From assembly GCA_964484265.1 (NCBI GenBank), contig CAZAFH010000005.1, positions 62,001 to 126,000 on the forward strand: a DNA stretch of 64,000 nt, given 5' to 3'. The notes under the pieces were generated by a model, which saw only the letters and a program-made list of their open reading frames with translations, did not search any database and was not told the DNA's origin. Below, one piece after another: positions 15,101-30,100 of the stretch (within the stretch, counting starts at the first letter, position 1; each line of letters starts with the position of its first letter). The translations under genes and the position numbers were made by a program. This stretch comes from SIAQ01 sp964484265. Its GTDB lineage: Bacteria; Planctomycetota; Planctomycetia; Gemmatales; Gemmataceae.

Positions 15101-18100
15101 TCGCCTGCGAGCGGTGCGAGCGGAACGTTCCCTGCCGGCGCGGTCGTCGTCACGGGAAGCAATGGCCAGGCGTTGGATTTGGTCACTGCCAATACCTCGA
15201 CTGGCGCTTTCGTGGCGACGGCGACCGCCAGCGGCGTCAGCACGCCTGCTTCCTTTAACCTCACCAACACGGCCGCCGCGCCTGCGAGCATCGTCGTCTC
15301 AGCGGGATCAGGTCAAATTGCGACCGTCAACACGGCTTTTGGCACGGCGCTCCTGGTTACAGTGCTTGATACGTTTAACAACCCCGTACCCAACGCCACC
15401 GTTACCTTCACGGCTCCGAATAGCGGCGCCAGTGCGAGCTTTAGCAACAACAGCGGCAGCATCACAGCCACGACCGACAGCAACGGGCAGCTTGCACAAA
15501 TCATCACCGCCAACACGGTTGCTGGCAATTTCAACGTCTCGGCAGCGGTCAATGGCGTCAGTGTGCCGACGACCTTCGGCCTGACGAACATCGCGGGAAG
15601 TGCTGCCAGCATCATCGTCACGTCAGGAGCGGGGCAGAGCGCGACGGTCGATACGGGCTTCACGAATCCCGTGGTGGCCACGGTTCGAGACGCGTTTGGA
15701 AATCTTGTCGCCGGTGCGAGTGTCACATTCTCCGCGCCCGCCAGCGGCGCGAGCGGATTATTCCCTGGCGGCGCGACCGTGGTAACGGGCAGCAACGGTC
15801 AAGCCAGCAACAACGTGACTGCCAACACCGTTTCCGGCGCGTTCAATGTCTCGGCGTCGGTTGCCGGCGTCAGCACGCCAGCGTTGTTCGGCTTGACAAG
15901 TACCGCCGACGCGGCCGCAAGCATTGTGGTTGCTTCGGGATCGGGACAAAACGCAACGGTCAATACGACCTATGCATCTCAGATCGTTGCAAAGGTGCTT
16001 GACCAATTCGGCAATGTCGTCCCGAATGTGAACGTGACGTTCGCGTCTCCGACTGGCGGTGCTGGCGTTTCGTTCCCGACGGGCGCTGCTGTGATTACGG
16101 GGAGCACCGGTCAGGCGAGCAACACGGTCATTGCGAACACAGCGGCTGGAACCTTCTCCGTCACCGCATCCGTAGCCGGGATTACCACGCTGGCATCGTT
16201 TACCATGACGAATACTGCCGGGGCGGCGGCCAGCATTATTGTTGGGGCAGGATCTGGACAATCCGCGACGGTTACCACGGCGTATGCGAATCCGTTGGTG
16301 GCAACCGTGCTAGATCTTTTCGGCAACCCGGTGCCTGGGGCCAGCGTCACGTTTGCGACGCCGGGCAGCGGCGCGAGCGGCAGTTTCCTCGACGGCACGA
16401 CCGCCGTGACCGGAAGCAATGGACAGGCAAGCGACATAATCACCGCGAATACGACAGCGGGATCCTACACGGCAACGGCTTCGGTGGTGGGCGCGAATTC
16501 GCCAGCGTCGTTCGTCCTGACTAACACAGCCAGTACGCCAGCCAGCATCGTCGTCACATCTGGCTCGGGTCAGAGTGCTACCGTGAACACGGCATTTTCA
16601 AGCCCGCTTGTGGCCACGGTTCGTGATGCCTACGGCAATCTGGTACCTGGCGTGAGCGTGACCTTCGCCGGTCCCTCTAGCGGCGCTGGGGTGACGTTTC
16701 CGGGCGGCGCGACGGTCGTCACCGGCAGCAATGGCCAAGCCAGCGAACCTGTCAGTTCCAATACGGTCTCGGGCAGCTACGCGGTTACCGCTTCCGTCAG
16801 CGGCGTGGGCACGCCGGCGTCATTCAATCTTTCTAACGCTTCCGCCGCTGCCGACAGCATTGTGATCGCGGCTGGTACCGGTCAGAGCGCGACGGTCAAT
16901 ACGGCCTTTGGAACGTCCTTGCTGGTGACCGTGCTGGATACGTTCGGCAATCCGGTGCCGAACGCAAACGTCTCTTTTGCCGCTCCGAGCATTGGCGCGA
17001 GTGGAAGCTTCAGTAACGGAAGCGGTGGCATCGGCGGGTTGACCGACGCCAACGGACAAATTGCCAAGGCGATTACCGCCAACACCGTCACGGGCACGTA
17101 CAGCGTTGCTGTATCGGTCAACGGCGTCAGCTCGCCGCCTTCGTTTACTCTCACGAATATCGCAGCGTCGCCGGCCAGCATCGTCGTCAGTTCCGGCTCA
17201 GGCCAGTCCACGACTGTTGGCACGGCTTACGGAAATTCGCTCGTGGCCACGGTGCGCGATGCATTTGGAAACCTGGTTACCGGTGCTACCGTCACCTTCG
17301 CTTCGCCTGGCAGCGGCGCCAGCGCGACCTTCCCGAACGGCACGACGGTTGTCACAGGCAGCAACGGGCAGGCTAGCAACGCTGTGTCGGCCAATACCGT
17401 CGCCGGTTCGTTCAACGTCACCGCATCCCTTTCCGGCGTTGCCACTCCGGCTTCTTTCGCCCTTACGAATACCGCCGATGCCGCGGCGAGTATCGTTGTC
17501 ACCTCCGGTTCTGGTCAAAGCGCCTCCGCCAACACGTCGTTCGCCAATTCGCTGGTGGCGACGGTGCTAGATCAATACAGCAATCCGGTTCCCAATGTCA
17601 GCGTCACGTTTGCGGCTCCGGTTAGTGGCGCAAGCGCCGTATTCCCGGGCGGCGCAACGGTGGTCACCGGCAGCAATGGTCAGGCCGCCAACCTCGTCAC
17701 TGCCAATACCGTGACGGGAACCTACAACGTGACGGCTTCGGTGAGTGGAGTCACGCCGGCAGCGTCGTTTAGTTTGACCAATACGGTCGGTTCGTCGTCG
17801 CAGTTCACCATTACCGTTTCGTCCGGTTCGGGGCAAAGCGAGACGGTCAACACGGCCTTTGCCAATCCGCTCGTGGTCACGGTTCTCGATCAGTTCAACA
17901 ATCCGGTGTCCGGCGCGAGCGTGACTTTCTCGTCACCGACGAGCGGGGCCAGCGGTTCGTTCCCGAGTGGGACCACAGTCGTCACGGGCGTTGACGGCAC
18001 GGCGAGCCGAAGCGTCCTTGCAAATACCGTGACTGGATCCTACACGATCCTCGCCACGACGCCTGGTGCAAGCTCGCCGGCGTCGTTCACGCTGACGAAT

Positions 18101-21100
18101 ACGGCTGGCGCGGCGACAAGCGTCGTGGTCGCCTCTGGCTCGAATCAGAGTGCGACGGTCAACACGGCGTACGCGAATCCGCTGGTTGTCACCGTGCTTG
18201 ACCAGTTCAATAACCCGGTCCCGAATGCGAGCGTGAACTTTGCCATTCCAAGCAGCGGTGCGAGCGGCACTCTTCCGGGCGGCCTCATAGTCAGCACCGG
18301 AAGTAACGGCCAGGCGAGCAACGGACTGACCGCCAATACTGCGGCTGGTGCGTTTGCTGTCACCGCGTCGGTGACGGGGGTCAGTACCCCGGCATCGTTC
18401 TACCTGACGAATACCGCGGGAGATCAGGCCAGCATCGTCGTTAGCTCCGGCTCCGGTCAGATCGCGACGGTCAACACGGCGTTTGCGAATCCGCTCATCG
18501 CGACGGTTCGCGATGCCTTCGGAAATCCCGTGGCTGGCGTCAGCGTCGCCTTTGCTGGCCCAGCGAGCGGCGCCAGCGCGGCTTTCCCCGGCGGCGCTAC
18601 GGTAATGACAGACACAAATGGCCAAGCCATCGGAAGCGCCGCGGCCAATACCGTCGCGGGCGCCGGCTATTTCGTGACGGCCATGGCCAGCGGCGTGGGC
18701 ACGCCTGCATCGTTCACGCTTAGCAACACGGCAGGCGCCGCGGCGAGCGTCGTTGTCAGCGCGGGTTCCGACCAAAGCGCAACGGTCAATACAGCGTATA
18801 CGAGTTCGTTGGTTGTGACCGTACTTGATTCGTTTAGCAATCCTGTTCCCAACGCGACAGTTACTCTTTCTGCCCCGAGCAGCGGCGCGAGCGGCAGCTT
18901 CAGCAACAATAGCGGCGGTATCGCCGGCACGACCAACAGCCTGGGGCAATTATCCCAGACCGTCACCGCGAACACCGTGACGGGAACCTTCAACGTCGCC
19001 ATTTCGGTCAGCGGAGTCAGTTCACCGCCGTCGTTCACGCTGACCAACACTGCGGCGGCGCCTGCGAGCATCGTCGTCGCCTCCGGTTCTGGACAATCGG
19101 CGACGGCCAATACGTCCTACGCGAATCCGCTTGTGGTGACAGTACGCGACGCTTTCGGGAATTTGGTCCCAGGCGTCAGCGTGACATTTTCCGCCCCAGG
19201 CAGCGGTGCGAGCGCGGCGTTCCCGGGCGGCGCGACGATCGTCACGGGAAGCAATGGTCAGGCGAGCAACAGCATTGTCGCCAACACGGTGGCTGGCGCC
19301 TTTTCCGTGACCGCCTCGGTTACCGGAGTTGGCACGCCCGCATCGTTCAGCGTGACCAATCTGCCGGCGGCTGCGAGCCAGCTTGTATTCGGCGCCCAGC
19401 CTGCGAGCGCTACGGCCGGTCTTGTCGCCGGCACGGTGACCGTGCGAATCCTGGACGCGTTCGGCAATCTCGAAACCGGCGATAATTCCTCCAGCCTCAC
19501 CATTACAATCGCAAGCGGTCCGGCGGGCGGCGTCTTCGCCAGCGGCAGCACGACGAGCGTTGTCGTAAGCGGCGGCGTGGCGACTTTCAGCAACCTGAAG
19601 TTCAATACTGCCGGAACCTACACGCTGCAGGCCAGCGACGATTCGACGACTTTGACGAGTTCCGCTTCGAGCAGCTTCGTAGTCAGTCCGAACGCACCGA
19701 CACAGATCGTCTTTGGATCGCAGCCGACGAGCACGATCGCCGGCGTAACGCTTGGGAACGTAACCGCGATCCTCAAAGACGCTTTTGGCAACATCGAGAC
19801 TGGTGATAATGCTTCGAGTCTTTCGATCTCCATCGCCAGCGGTCCGGCCGGCGCCGCCTTCGCGGCCGGCAGTACTGTCAGTGCCGTCGTTAGCGCCGGT
19901 GTGGCGACGTTCAGCAACCTGGCATTGAACACGGCAGGTTCGTACACACTTCGCGTCAGCGATGCTTCACCCGTATTGACGAGTTCCGCCTCGAGTAACT
20001 TCGTTATCACCCCGAACACGGCTACGCAACTGGTCTTCGGCGTGCAGCCGACGACCACCACAGCCGGCGTGGCGATTAGCAACGCCGTCACCGCGATTCT
20101 GAAGGATGCCTATGGAAACGTCGAGACCACGGACAATGCTTCCAGCCTGACGATCGCGATTGCCAGCGGGCCGAGCGGCGCGGCCTTTGCAAGCGGGAGT
20201 ACGGTTAGCGCTGTAGTCAGCGCTGGCGTGGCGACCTTCTCCACGCTTGTGCTCAACACGGCGGGGACCTACACCTTGCAGCTTGCAGATGCCTCGCCTG
20301 CTTTGACGAGTACGGCTTCCGCTAGCTTCGTCGTCACGCCGAATGTTGCGACCCAGATCAGTTTCGGCGTGCAGCCGGCGAACACCACCGCTGGCGTGGC
20401 GATCGGCGCGGCCGTCACGGCGATCCTCAAGGACGCCTATGGAAACGTCGAGACACTTGACAACACGACGAGCCTGAGCATCGCCATAGCCAGCGGCCCA
20501 AGCGGCAGCGACTTCGCCAGCGGCAGCACGACGACGGTTCAAGTCAACGCCGGCGTTGCGACGTTTACCACATTGACCTTCAACACGGCAGGCAGCTACA
20601 CGCTCCAGGCAAGCAGTGCCGCGCCGGCCCTGAGCAGTGCGGTATCGAATAGCTTTGTCGTCAGTCCAAACGCGGCCTCGCAATTAGTCTTTGGATTGCA
20701 GCCGCCCAATGCGATCGCCGGTGTGACGCTTTCGTCCGCAGTGACGGTCAAGATACTCGATGCTTTCGGGAATGTCCGGATAGGGGATAACGCCACCAGC
20801 CTTTCCGTCGCCATTGCATCTGGTCCCGCGGGCAGCGACTTCGCGAGTGGCAGCACGACGACGGCCGTCGTCAGCTCGGGCGTTGCAACGTTCAACAACC
20901 TGACGCTCAACACGGCCGGTACTTACACGGTCCGTGCAGCGAGCGTTTCTCCGGCTCTGACGAGCGCGGCTTCGAGCAGCTTCGTGGTCAGTCCCAATGC
21001 TCCCACACAGCTTGTCTTCGGCGTGCAACCGGGCGATATGACGGCTGGCGTTCCTTCCGGATCGCCGGTGACGGTAAAGATTCTCGATGCCTACGGCAAC

Positions 21101-24100
21101 GTCGAGACGGGCGACAATGCGAGCAGTTTGAGTCTAGCCATCGTCAGTGGCCCGACGGGGGCAACGTTTGCCGCCGGCGCCACGGCTTCGGTCGTGGCAG
21201 GCATTGCGACGTTCAGCAACTTGACGCTTAACGTATCGGGAACCTACACGATCAGCGCCAGCAGCGTATCGCCTGCGCTCACCAGTCCGACTTCCAGCAG
21301 CTTTGTCGTCAATCCGAATGTGGCGACACAACTCGTATTCGGGCAACAACCGACAGCGGCAAACTCGGGAGCGGCGATCAGCCCAACCTTCACGGTGTTG
21401 GTGGAGGACCAGTTCGGAAACCTCGTAACGGCAGGCTCGTCGTTCGTCAGCTTGCTCATTAGCACGAATCCGGCAGGCGGCACGTTGGCTGGCACGACGA
21501 CCCGAGCCACCAGCGGCGGCGTGGCGACTTTCAACGACATCTCCATAAACAACCCAGGCACGGGTTACAAATTGCGTGCCTTGAATGGATCCTTGTCTGT
21601 TGCGGATTCCGTCGCTTTCAATATCCGCAACGCCGCGGCCGACCACCTGGCGTTCAGCGTGCAGCCGATCAGTTCCTTTGCCGGTCAGGCGTTTAACCCG
21701 GTCATCGCCGTTCAAGTTCTTGATCAGTTCGGCGACGTGGTTACGAGCGATACTTCGGCCATTACGCTTTCCATTGCCAGCGGGCCAAGCGGCGCCTCGC
21801 TTACCGGTGGCTTCACGACGCTCTCAGCCGTCGCCGGTGAAGCTTCTTTCAGCGGGCTGACGATTACCACCGCGGGAACGTACACCCTGCGTGCGACAGA
21901 CAATAGTGTCAACAATCCGACTACCACTTCGATCAGTTTCACGATCGCTCCGACAACGGCCAACCATCTGGTGATTCAAGGCCAGCCGACGAATACGACA
22001 GCAAGCGTGGCCATGGCGCAACCGGTGACGGCTGCGATCCGAGACATTTATGGCAACATCGAAACTGGCGACAATTCGACGCAGATCACGATCGCCATCG
22101 CCAGCGGTCCGAGCGGCGGCGCCTTTGCCAGCGGCAGCACTGTTACCGCGACGGTCAGCGGCGGCGTTGCGACGTTCTCGTCGCTGATTTTCAACATGGC
22201 CGGAACCTACACGCTCCAGGTGATCGACACGGCGCATTCCTTTACGTCGTCGGCATCGAGCAGTTTCGTCGTCGTTCCGAATGCTGCGACTCAGCTCATT
22301 TTCGGCCAGCAACCTACCGACACGCTTGCCGGCGTAGGTCTCTCGCCGCTCGTGACGGCGATGTTGAAGGATGTCTATGGAAACCTCGAAACTCTGGACA
22401 ACACCTCCAGCCTGACGATTGCGATCGCCAGCGGTCCGGCAGGCTCCGCATTTGCCAGTGGCAGCACTGTTACAGCGACGGTTAGCGGCGGTGTGGCGAC
22501 CTTTACGAATCTGCGGCTCGACACAGCCGGCACGTACCGACTGCAGGTCAGCAGTGCCACGCCGGCTCTCGTCAGTAGTCTGTCGAATAACTTCGTCGTC
22601 AGCCCGAACGTTGCCACGCAGATCGTGTTTGGGCAACAGCCGACCAATACGCTCGCCGGCGTTAGCATTGGCACGCCTGTTACTGCGATACTCAAAGATG
22701 CGTACGGCAATATTGAAACGGGCGACAGCGTTTCCCAACTGACGATCGCCATCGCCAGCGGCCCGGCGGGGGCCTCGTTCGCCAGCGGAAGCACGATCTC
22801 GGCGACAGTAAATGCAGGCGTGGCGACCTTCACCAACCTGACGCTCAACACGGCGGGCACGTACACGGTACGCGTCAGCGATGCCTCGCCAGTTCTTGCG
22901 AGCGCGGCCTCCAACGCTTTCGTAGTCAGCCCGAACACGGCCACGCAGTTGGTCTTCAGCGTGCAGCCGATAAGCACGACGGCTGGCGTACAAATGGCCA
23001 CGGTCACGGCGATGTTGAAAGACACCTTCGGCAACATCCTGACGACCGATAGCGCGACGAGTGTGAGCCTCGCGATCGCCAGCGGACCTGCTGGCGCGCC
23101 GTTCACGGGCGGCAGCACGTTGAGCGCGACCGTCAGCAACGGCGTGGCGACCTTCAACAACCTGACGCTGAACACTGCGGGGACGTATACCGTGCAGGCA
23201 AGCGCCGTCACCCTGGCGCTCACCAGTGCAGCCTCCAGCAGTTTCGTCATCAGTCCGAACGTGGCCACGCAGGTTGTGTTCGGCCAACAGCCGACGAATA
23301 CGGTCGCAGGCGTGGCTCTGGGTTCGGCCGTGACGGCCATCCTCAAAGACGCCTACGGCAACGTCGAGACCGGCGACAACGCATCAAGCCTGAGCCTCGC
23401 CATCGCAAGCGGACCGGCCGGATCTGCCTTCGCGAGCGGTAGTACGGTCACCGCTACTGTGAACGCTGGTGTTGCTACGTTCGCCACGCTGACCTTCAAC
23501 ACGGCCGGAACCTATACGTTACAGGCCAGTACCCTTTCGCCGGCACTGACGAGTGCCTCGTCCAACAGCTTTGTCGTCATCCCGAACGCCGCGACGCAAC
23601 TGGTTTTCGGCGTTCAGCCGACGAACACGACGGCTGGCGTTGCATTGGGGGCCGCAGTGACGGCGATCCTCAAGGATACTTATGGAAACATCCGGACAGG
23701 TGATAATTCGTCGCAGGTGAGCCTCGCGATCTCCAGCGGACCTGCCGGGGCGGCAATCGCCAGTGGAAGCACGCTGACGGCTACCGTCAATGCCGGCGTA
23801 GCCACGTTTACGACGCTGATCTTTGAGACGGCGGGAACGTACACACTTCAAGCCAGCAATCCTTCTCCGGTACTAACTACCTCGGCTTCGAGCAGCTTCG
23901 TGGTAAGCCCGAACGTTGCCACCCAGATTGTGTTCGGACAGCAGCCAACCAACACGCTTGCCGGCGTCGCGCTCGGATCGTCGGTGACGGCGATCCTGAA
24001 AGACGCCTATGGCAACATCACGACAAACGATAGCGCCTCAACCTTGAATATCGCCATCGCGAGCGGCCCATCCGGTGCATCGTTCGCGAGCGGCAGCACC

Positions 24101-27100
24101 TCGGCCGCCGTGGTCAACGCCGGAGTGGCGACATTCACGAGCCTGACGTTCAACACGGCTGGAACCTATACAGTGCAAGTTAGCAATGCGTCGCCCGCGT
24201 TGAGCAGTTCCGCCTCGAGTAGTTTCGTGGTAAGCCCGAACGTTGCCACGCAGATCGTGTTTGGGCAACAGCCGACCAATACGCTCGCCGGCGTTAGCAT
24301 TGGCACGCCTGTTACTGCGATACTCAAAGATGCGTACGGCAATATTGAAACGGGCGACAGCGTTTCCCAACTGACGATCGCCATCGCCAGCGGCCCGGCG
24401 GGGGCCTCGTTCGCCAGCGGAAGCACGATCTCGGCGACAGTAAATGCAGGCGTGGCGACCTTCACCAACCTGACGCTCAACACGGCGGGCACGTACACGG
24501 TACGCGTCAGCGATGCCTCGCCAGTTCTTGCGAGCGCGGCCTCCAACGCTTTCGTAGTCAGCCCGAACACGGCCACGCAGTTGGTCTTCAGCGTGCAGCC
24601 GATAAGCACGACGGCTGGCGTACAAATGGCCACGGTCACGGCGATGTTGAAAGACACCTTCGGCAACATCCTGACGACCGATAGCGCGACGAGTGTGAGC
24701 CTCGCGATCGCCAGCGGACCTGCTGGCGCGCCGTTCACGGGCGGCAGCACGTTGAGCGCGACCGTCAGCAACGGCGTGGCGACCTTCAACAACCTGACGC
24801 TGAACACTGCGGGGACGTATACCGTGCAGGCAAGCGCCGTCACCCTGGCGCTCACCAGTGCAGCCTCCAGCAGTTTCGTCATCAGTCCGAACGTGGCCAC
24901 GCAGGTTGTGTTCGGCCAACAGCCGACGAATAGCATCGCTGGGGTGATTCTCAATCCAGCGGTGACTGCGATACTAAAAGACACCTATGGAAATGTGGAG
25001 ACGCTGGATAATACCTCTACATTGAGCGTCGCCATCGCTAGCGGGCCGCCCGGCGCGGTCTTTGCCAGTGGCAGCACCGTCTCGGCGATCGTAAGCGGCG
25101 GCGTGGCGACCTTTACAAACCTCATGCTGAACACGGCAGGCACGTACACGCTGCAGACTGCCGACACAGCTCTGGCATTGACGAGTGCTGCATCCGCAAG
25201 CTTCGTGGTCAGTCCGTCGGCGCCCACGCAATTGGTCTTCGGCGTCCAGCCGACCAATTCCACCGCAGGCGTCGCGCTCGGGTCGGCAGTTACCGCGATT
25301 CTCAAGGATGCATACGGCAACGTCGAAACATCTGACTACACCTCGAGCATCAGCATCGCCATTGCCAGCGGTCCTTCCGGAGCGGGCTTCGCCAGCGGCA
25401 GCACGACGACTGCCGTGGTCAGTGCCGGTGTGGCGACCTTTGCCACGCTGCAGTTCAATACTGCCGGCACGTATACGTTGCAGACCAGCGATGCCTCGCC
25501 AATTCTGACCAGTGTTGCCTCGAATAGCTTCGTCGTGAGTCCGAATGTGGCGACGCAATTGGTGTTTGGTGTCCAGCCGACCAATATGACGGCGGGAGTT
25601 GTCATTGGTTCGGCGGTCACTGCGATTCTCAAGGACGCTTACGGCAACGTCGAGACGGGAGATAACAGTTCCACATTGAGTATCGCGATTTCCAGCGGGC
25701 CGGCGGGTGGTGTATTTGCCGGCAGCAGCACGCTGTCGGTGCAAGTCAGTGCCGGCGTCGGTACATTCGCGAACCTCACGCTCAATACCGCAGGCACCTA
25801 CGCGCTACGGGCCAGCGATCTGTCGCCCGTGCTGAGCAGTATCGATTCCAGTAGCTTCGTGGTCAGTCCGAATGTAGCCACGCAGATCGTGTTTGGATCG
25901 CAGCCGACGAACACCACTGCGGGCGTCGCCATCGGCACGGCGGTGACGGCGATTCTCAAGGACGCCTACGGGAATATCGAAACGGGTGATAGCTTGACAA
26001 CCTTGAGCATCGCCATTGCCAGTGGTCCGCCAAGCGCGGTGTTCGCCCCGAGCAGCGTCACGAGCGCGACGGTGAGCAGTGGAATTGCGACGTTTACGAA
26101 TTTGATCGTTAACACAGCCGGCGCGTATACGTTGCAGACGAGCGCGACGTCGCCCGCTCTCACCAGTGCTTCGTCGAACAGCTACCAGGTGAGTCCGAAT
26201 GTCGCGACTCACCTGGCGTTCGAGCAACAACCAACGAATGCCTCGGCTGGCGTCGCAATTAGCCCGGCGATTCGTGTGCGTGTGCTCGATCCATTTGACA
26301 ACCTAGTCGTCACCGATTCGTCGAATGTAACCTTGACTATCGCCAATAATCCAAGCAGTGGCGTTCTGAGCGGCAGTACCACGGTGGGAGCCATCAACGG
26401 CGTCGCTAGCTTCGGCAATCTTTCGATCGACAAGTCGGGACTAGGCTACACGCTTCGAGCCGCGGATGGCGGATTGGGAATCGCGACCTCGACTTCGTTC
26501 AACATCGGTGCAAGCGCAGCCACGCACTTCAGCGTGTCGGTGCCCACCGGCAGTCTGGTCAATGAGCGATTCGATATCGTGGTAACTGCCCTTGATTCTC
26601 TAAACAACGTGGCCGTGGGTTACACCGGAACCGTGCATTTCTCGAGTTCCGACGGTTCGCTGACGCTGCCGGCCGATTACCAATTCCAATCCACGGATAA
26701 CGGCATTCACGTGTTCACCAATCAGGCGGCCTTCGTGACCGCTGGCAGCCAGTCTGTCTCCGTGAGTGCCGGGTCCGTCGGCGGAAGCGCTGGTGTCCTG
26801 GTCTCGAAAGCGAACACGTCGGTTGCTCTGTCCGCTTTGCCAGCGTCGGCGATCGTTGGGCAAACCGTGGTGTTCAAGGCCGCCGTGACGGGAGTCCCGC
26901 CCGGAGCAGCGATTCCAGGCGGCACGGTAACGTTCCAGTTCAACAATGGCAGCTCGATCCTCACCCTCAATGGCAACGTGGATAGCAGCGGCGTCGCCCA
27001 GATTTCCACTGCGTTGAATTCGGGTACGTACTCGATTACCGCGACCTACAACGGAAACGCGAACTTCAACTCCAACGTATCGAATAACCTGAGCTTCGCC

Positions 27101-30100
27101 GTCGCCCAGAGCGCATCGAGCACGGCCGTCGCCGTCGCGCTTGGCGCGGTCAGCGTCAACATTACAGCGACGGTGTCTCCCGCAATCCTCAACGCCGGCG
27201 TTCCGGCTGGAACCGTTGCCTTCTACATCAATAATGTCCTCGTTGCCTCGGGGGTCTCGCTGGATTCTTCCGGAAAAGCGGTTTACTCCGGTTCATCGCT
27301 GGTAAATGGCAACTACACCGTTTTGGCGGCTTACATCGGCACTGGCAACTTCGCCCCCAGCACGGGTGCGGCGTCCTTCAGTTTCACCAATGGCGGACGC
27401 CTTGCGGGTGGCGCCGGTTCCAGTGTGACGACGACAACGGGCGGACTCCCAGTCGTGGTGCTTCCGCAGGGAAGCTCCGCGTCGATGCCGTACTATCAAT
27501 CGAATATTGTGGTGCCTTTCCGGGCAGCCGACCCGAATGGCGGCGCGGTCTCGGTGAGTTATAGCATCGCCTCGCAAAGTTTTACGGGTGGAACCCCAAA
27601 CCTGAGTGTCAGCCTCGATCTTGTGAACAGCAATATCGTCATTCAGAACAACTCCACCTTGGTTCCGTTCTCTGGACAGATGCAGATTGTTCTTTCCGCG
27701 CAGAACTCCTACGGCACCACGAGCACCACTGTCACGCTTGGAGTCACTGCCCCTTACAACTATGCTCCGACCATCAACAATTCCACGGCTAGCACGGGCG
27801 TCCTTGCCGATCGGATCATGGCTCAGAATTCCTCGTTGACCGTTAATTTCTCAGTCAACGACGTGGAGGACGGGCCGAACAGTTTGAACGTGATGACAAC
27901 CTCCAACAATCAGCTCCTGGTGCCCGATAGCAATCTTTCGCTTGCTTCAACGGGCGGTTCGGGCCGTGCCCTGACGATTCAGCCGACGTCCGGTTCCACG
28001 GGAACCGCGATGATAACGGTAAGCGTGACAGACAGCCGCGGAGTGACGACGAGCACGACGTTCTACGTCCTCGTGACTACGAACGCGAGCCTGCCTGCCA
28101 CGGATAACTTTAACCGCGCCTCCGCGCCGTTCCTTGGTCCCCAATGGACGCCGACCCTCGGCGGATTTTCGACCAACGGAACGAATTCAACCGGCGTGGC
28201 CAACACCGGCCTCAACATAGCAGCGCTCAATGGCGTGTCGGCGGCGAACGTCTCCGTCCAGGCCAATGTTAGCTTCGGCTCGCTGAGCGGCGTTCAGATC
28301 TCTGGGCTTGTAGCTCGATACCAGGGTGTTGGCGACACGAACATGTATCTCGGCGCGATCTACGCTGACGGATCGGGATCGATGGCAGCGACGATCTACC
28401 GCAACCTTAACGGCGTGTGGACTCTTCTCGCCACGCAGAGCCTCGGCACAGTCACCATGAGCGCACAAACATTGCGATTCGAAGTCTTCAATGATTCGCT
28501 CAAATTGTTCGTGAACAACACCCTGAAAGTCTGGGCTAGTGATGCCGCTCTCTCGGGCTCAGGAACCAGCATGATCGGATTGCGTGCTTACACGTCGAAT
28601 ACCTCGGCCGCCAGCTACGCTGCTTTCTCTGCCAACGCCATCACGCCGTTGACGACGAACCTGTCGTCGCCTTATTCGGATGCGTTTGCGTCCACGGCTA
28701 ATGGTCAGATTGGCCGCAACTGGACGGATCGCCTGGGCAACTTCAGCGTTTCGGGAAATCAGCTCCTTAGCAACGACAACCTAAATGTGGCAACGCTCAA
28801 TGGCGTGTTGCAGTCCGACGTGGTGGTCGCCGATAGCGTGACGATTCCTGTGGGCCAGTATGCGGGCCTCGTTGCTCGTTATTCTGGCTCGGGAGATACC
28901 AACATGTACTGGGCCGGGCTCGGCAAAAATGCCGACGGCACGGGCAGTGCTTACCTTTTCCGAAATCTGAACGGCATCTGGACCTTGCTCGCCAGCAAGA
29001 ACATCGGCACGATTACTGGAACCCAGGCTCTGCGTTTCGAGGTGATCGGCACCTACCTATCGTTCTTCATCAACAACCAGTTGTCGGTATTCGCCAATGA
29101 TTCAGCGTTGACGACGGGAACCGTTGGTCTGCGTTCGACGAAGAATGTGATCTGGTCCGGTTCACCTTCTTTTGTCGCGTCCACGATAAGCAGTCCGGTC
29201 ACACTGACGCCGACGGCATTCACCGAGCCGTTCTCCGACGCGGTCAATTTTGGAGTGAATTGGCGGCAAAATCTCGGCGCCTTCGTTCTCAACACCAGCA
29301 CGCGAACCTTGACCAGCACCACGGGCCTGGATGTCGTCACACTCAATGGCCTGTCGGTCGCCGACGTTGTGGTATCCGATAGCGTCAAGATAAGTGCAGG
29401 GCAATACGCCGGTCTCGTCGCTCGTTACTCCGGCCCAGGCGATTCGAATATGTACTGGGCAGGATTGCTGAAGAATGCCGACGGAACCGGAACCACGTAC
29501 CTCTTCCGCAATCTGAATGGTGTTTGGATGCTGCTGAAATCTGGAACGGTGAACAACCTAACCGGAGTATCGGAGAAATTGCGTTTCGAGGTGATCGGCA
29601 CCAACCTGACGATGTACGTCAACGACACGATGTCCATCTTTACGAATGATTCAGCGCTGAAAACCGGTTCGGTTGGTCTCCGTTCCACGCAGGGCGTTGT
29701 CTGGACCGACACGTCGCCCTTCACTGCGGGCCTGCTGACGGGGCCAGTCTCTTTGGCATCAGGATTCTCCGAATCGTTCGATAACGCAACTGTCTATGAC
29801 CAATACTGGCGTCAGAACGTCGGCTCCTACGCAATCGACACGGTTTCGCAAAAGCTGACCAGCATCACAGGTCTGGATCTAGCGACGGTATACGGCGTGT
29901 CCGCGGCCGACGTCGTGGTGACCGACACAGTGACCCTTGCAACGGGCCAATACGGTGGCCTGGTGGCTCGCTACTCCGGTCCGGGGGATACGAATATGTA
30001 CTGGGCCGGCCTGACGAAAAATGCCGACGGCACCGGTACGGCGATGCTCTATCGCAACCTCGGCGGCGCCTGGACGCTCCTGAGCACCAGGAATATCGGC

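Larger units (their letters stand above)
19375..26515 (+). repeat. 22 tandem repeats of a second Ig-like family (TQLVFGVQPTNTTAG)
   Basis: I count 22 units of about 108 residues, each with TQLVFGxQPTNTxAGVALG, VTAILKDAYGNxETGDN, SSLSIAIASGPAG, FASGSTxxAxVSAGVATF and NTAGTYTLQ. Units 7, 8 and 22 are more diverged. The family is common in planctomycete and verrucomicrobial giant secreted proteins. It follows the invasin-like array directly, with no linker that I can see. Confidence 0.9.

Noticed and set aside
21824..23287. 487-codon - strand frame over the Ig array (and a similar one at 24038-24919)
   Set aside because: It recurs with the repeats of the sense strand and has an Arg-rich, low-complexity translation, as expected of a shadow frame.
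14035..26515. CRISPR-like regular repeats
   Set aside because: The periodicity is ~300-325 bp, in frame and protein-coding, with no short identical repeats separated by unique spacers.
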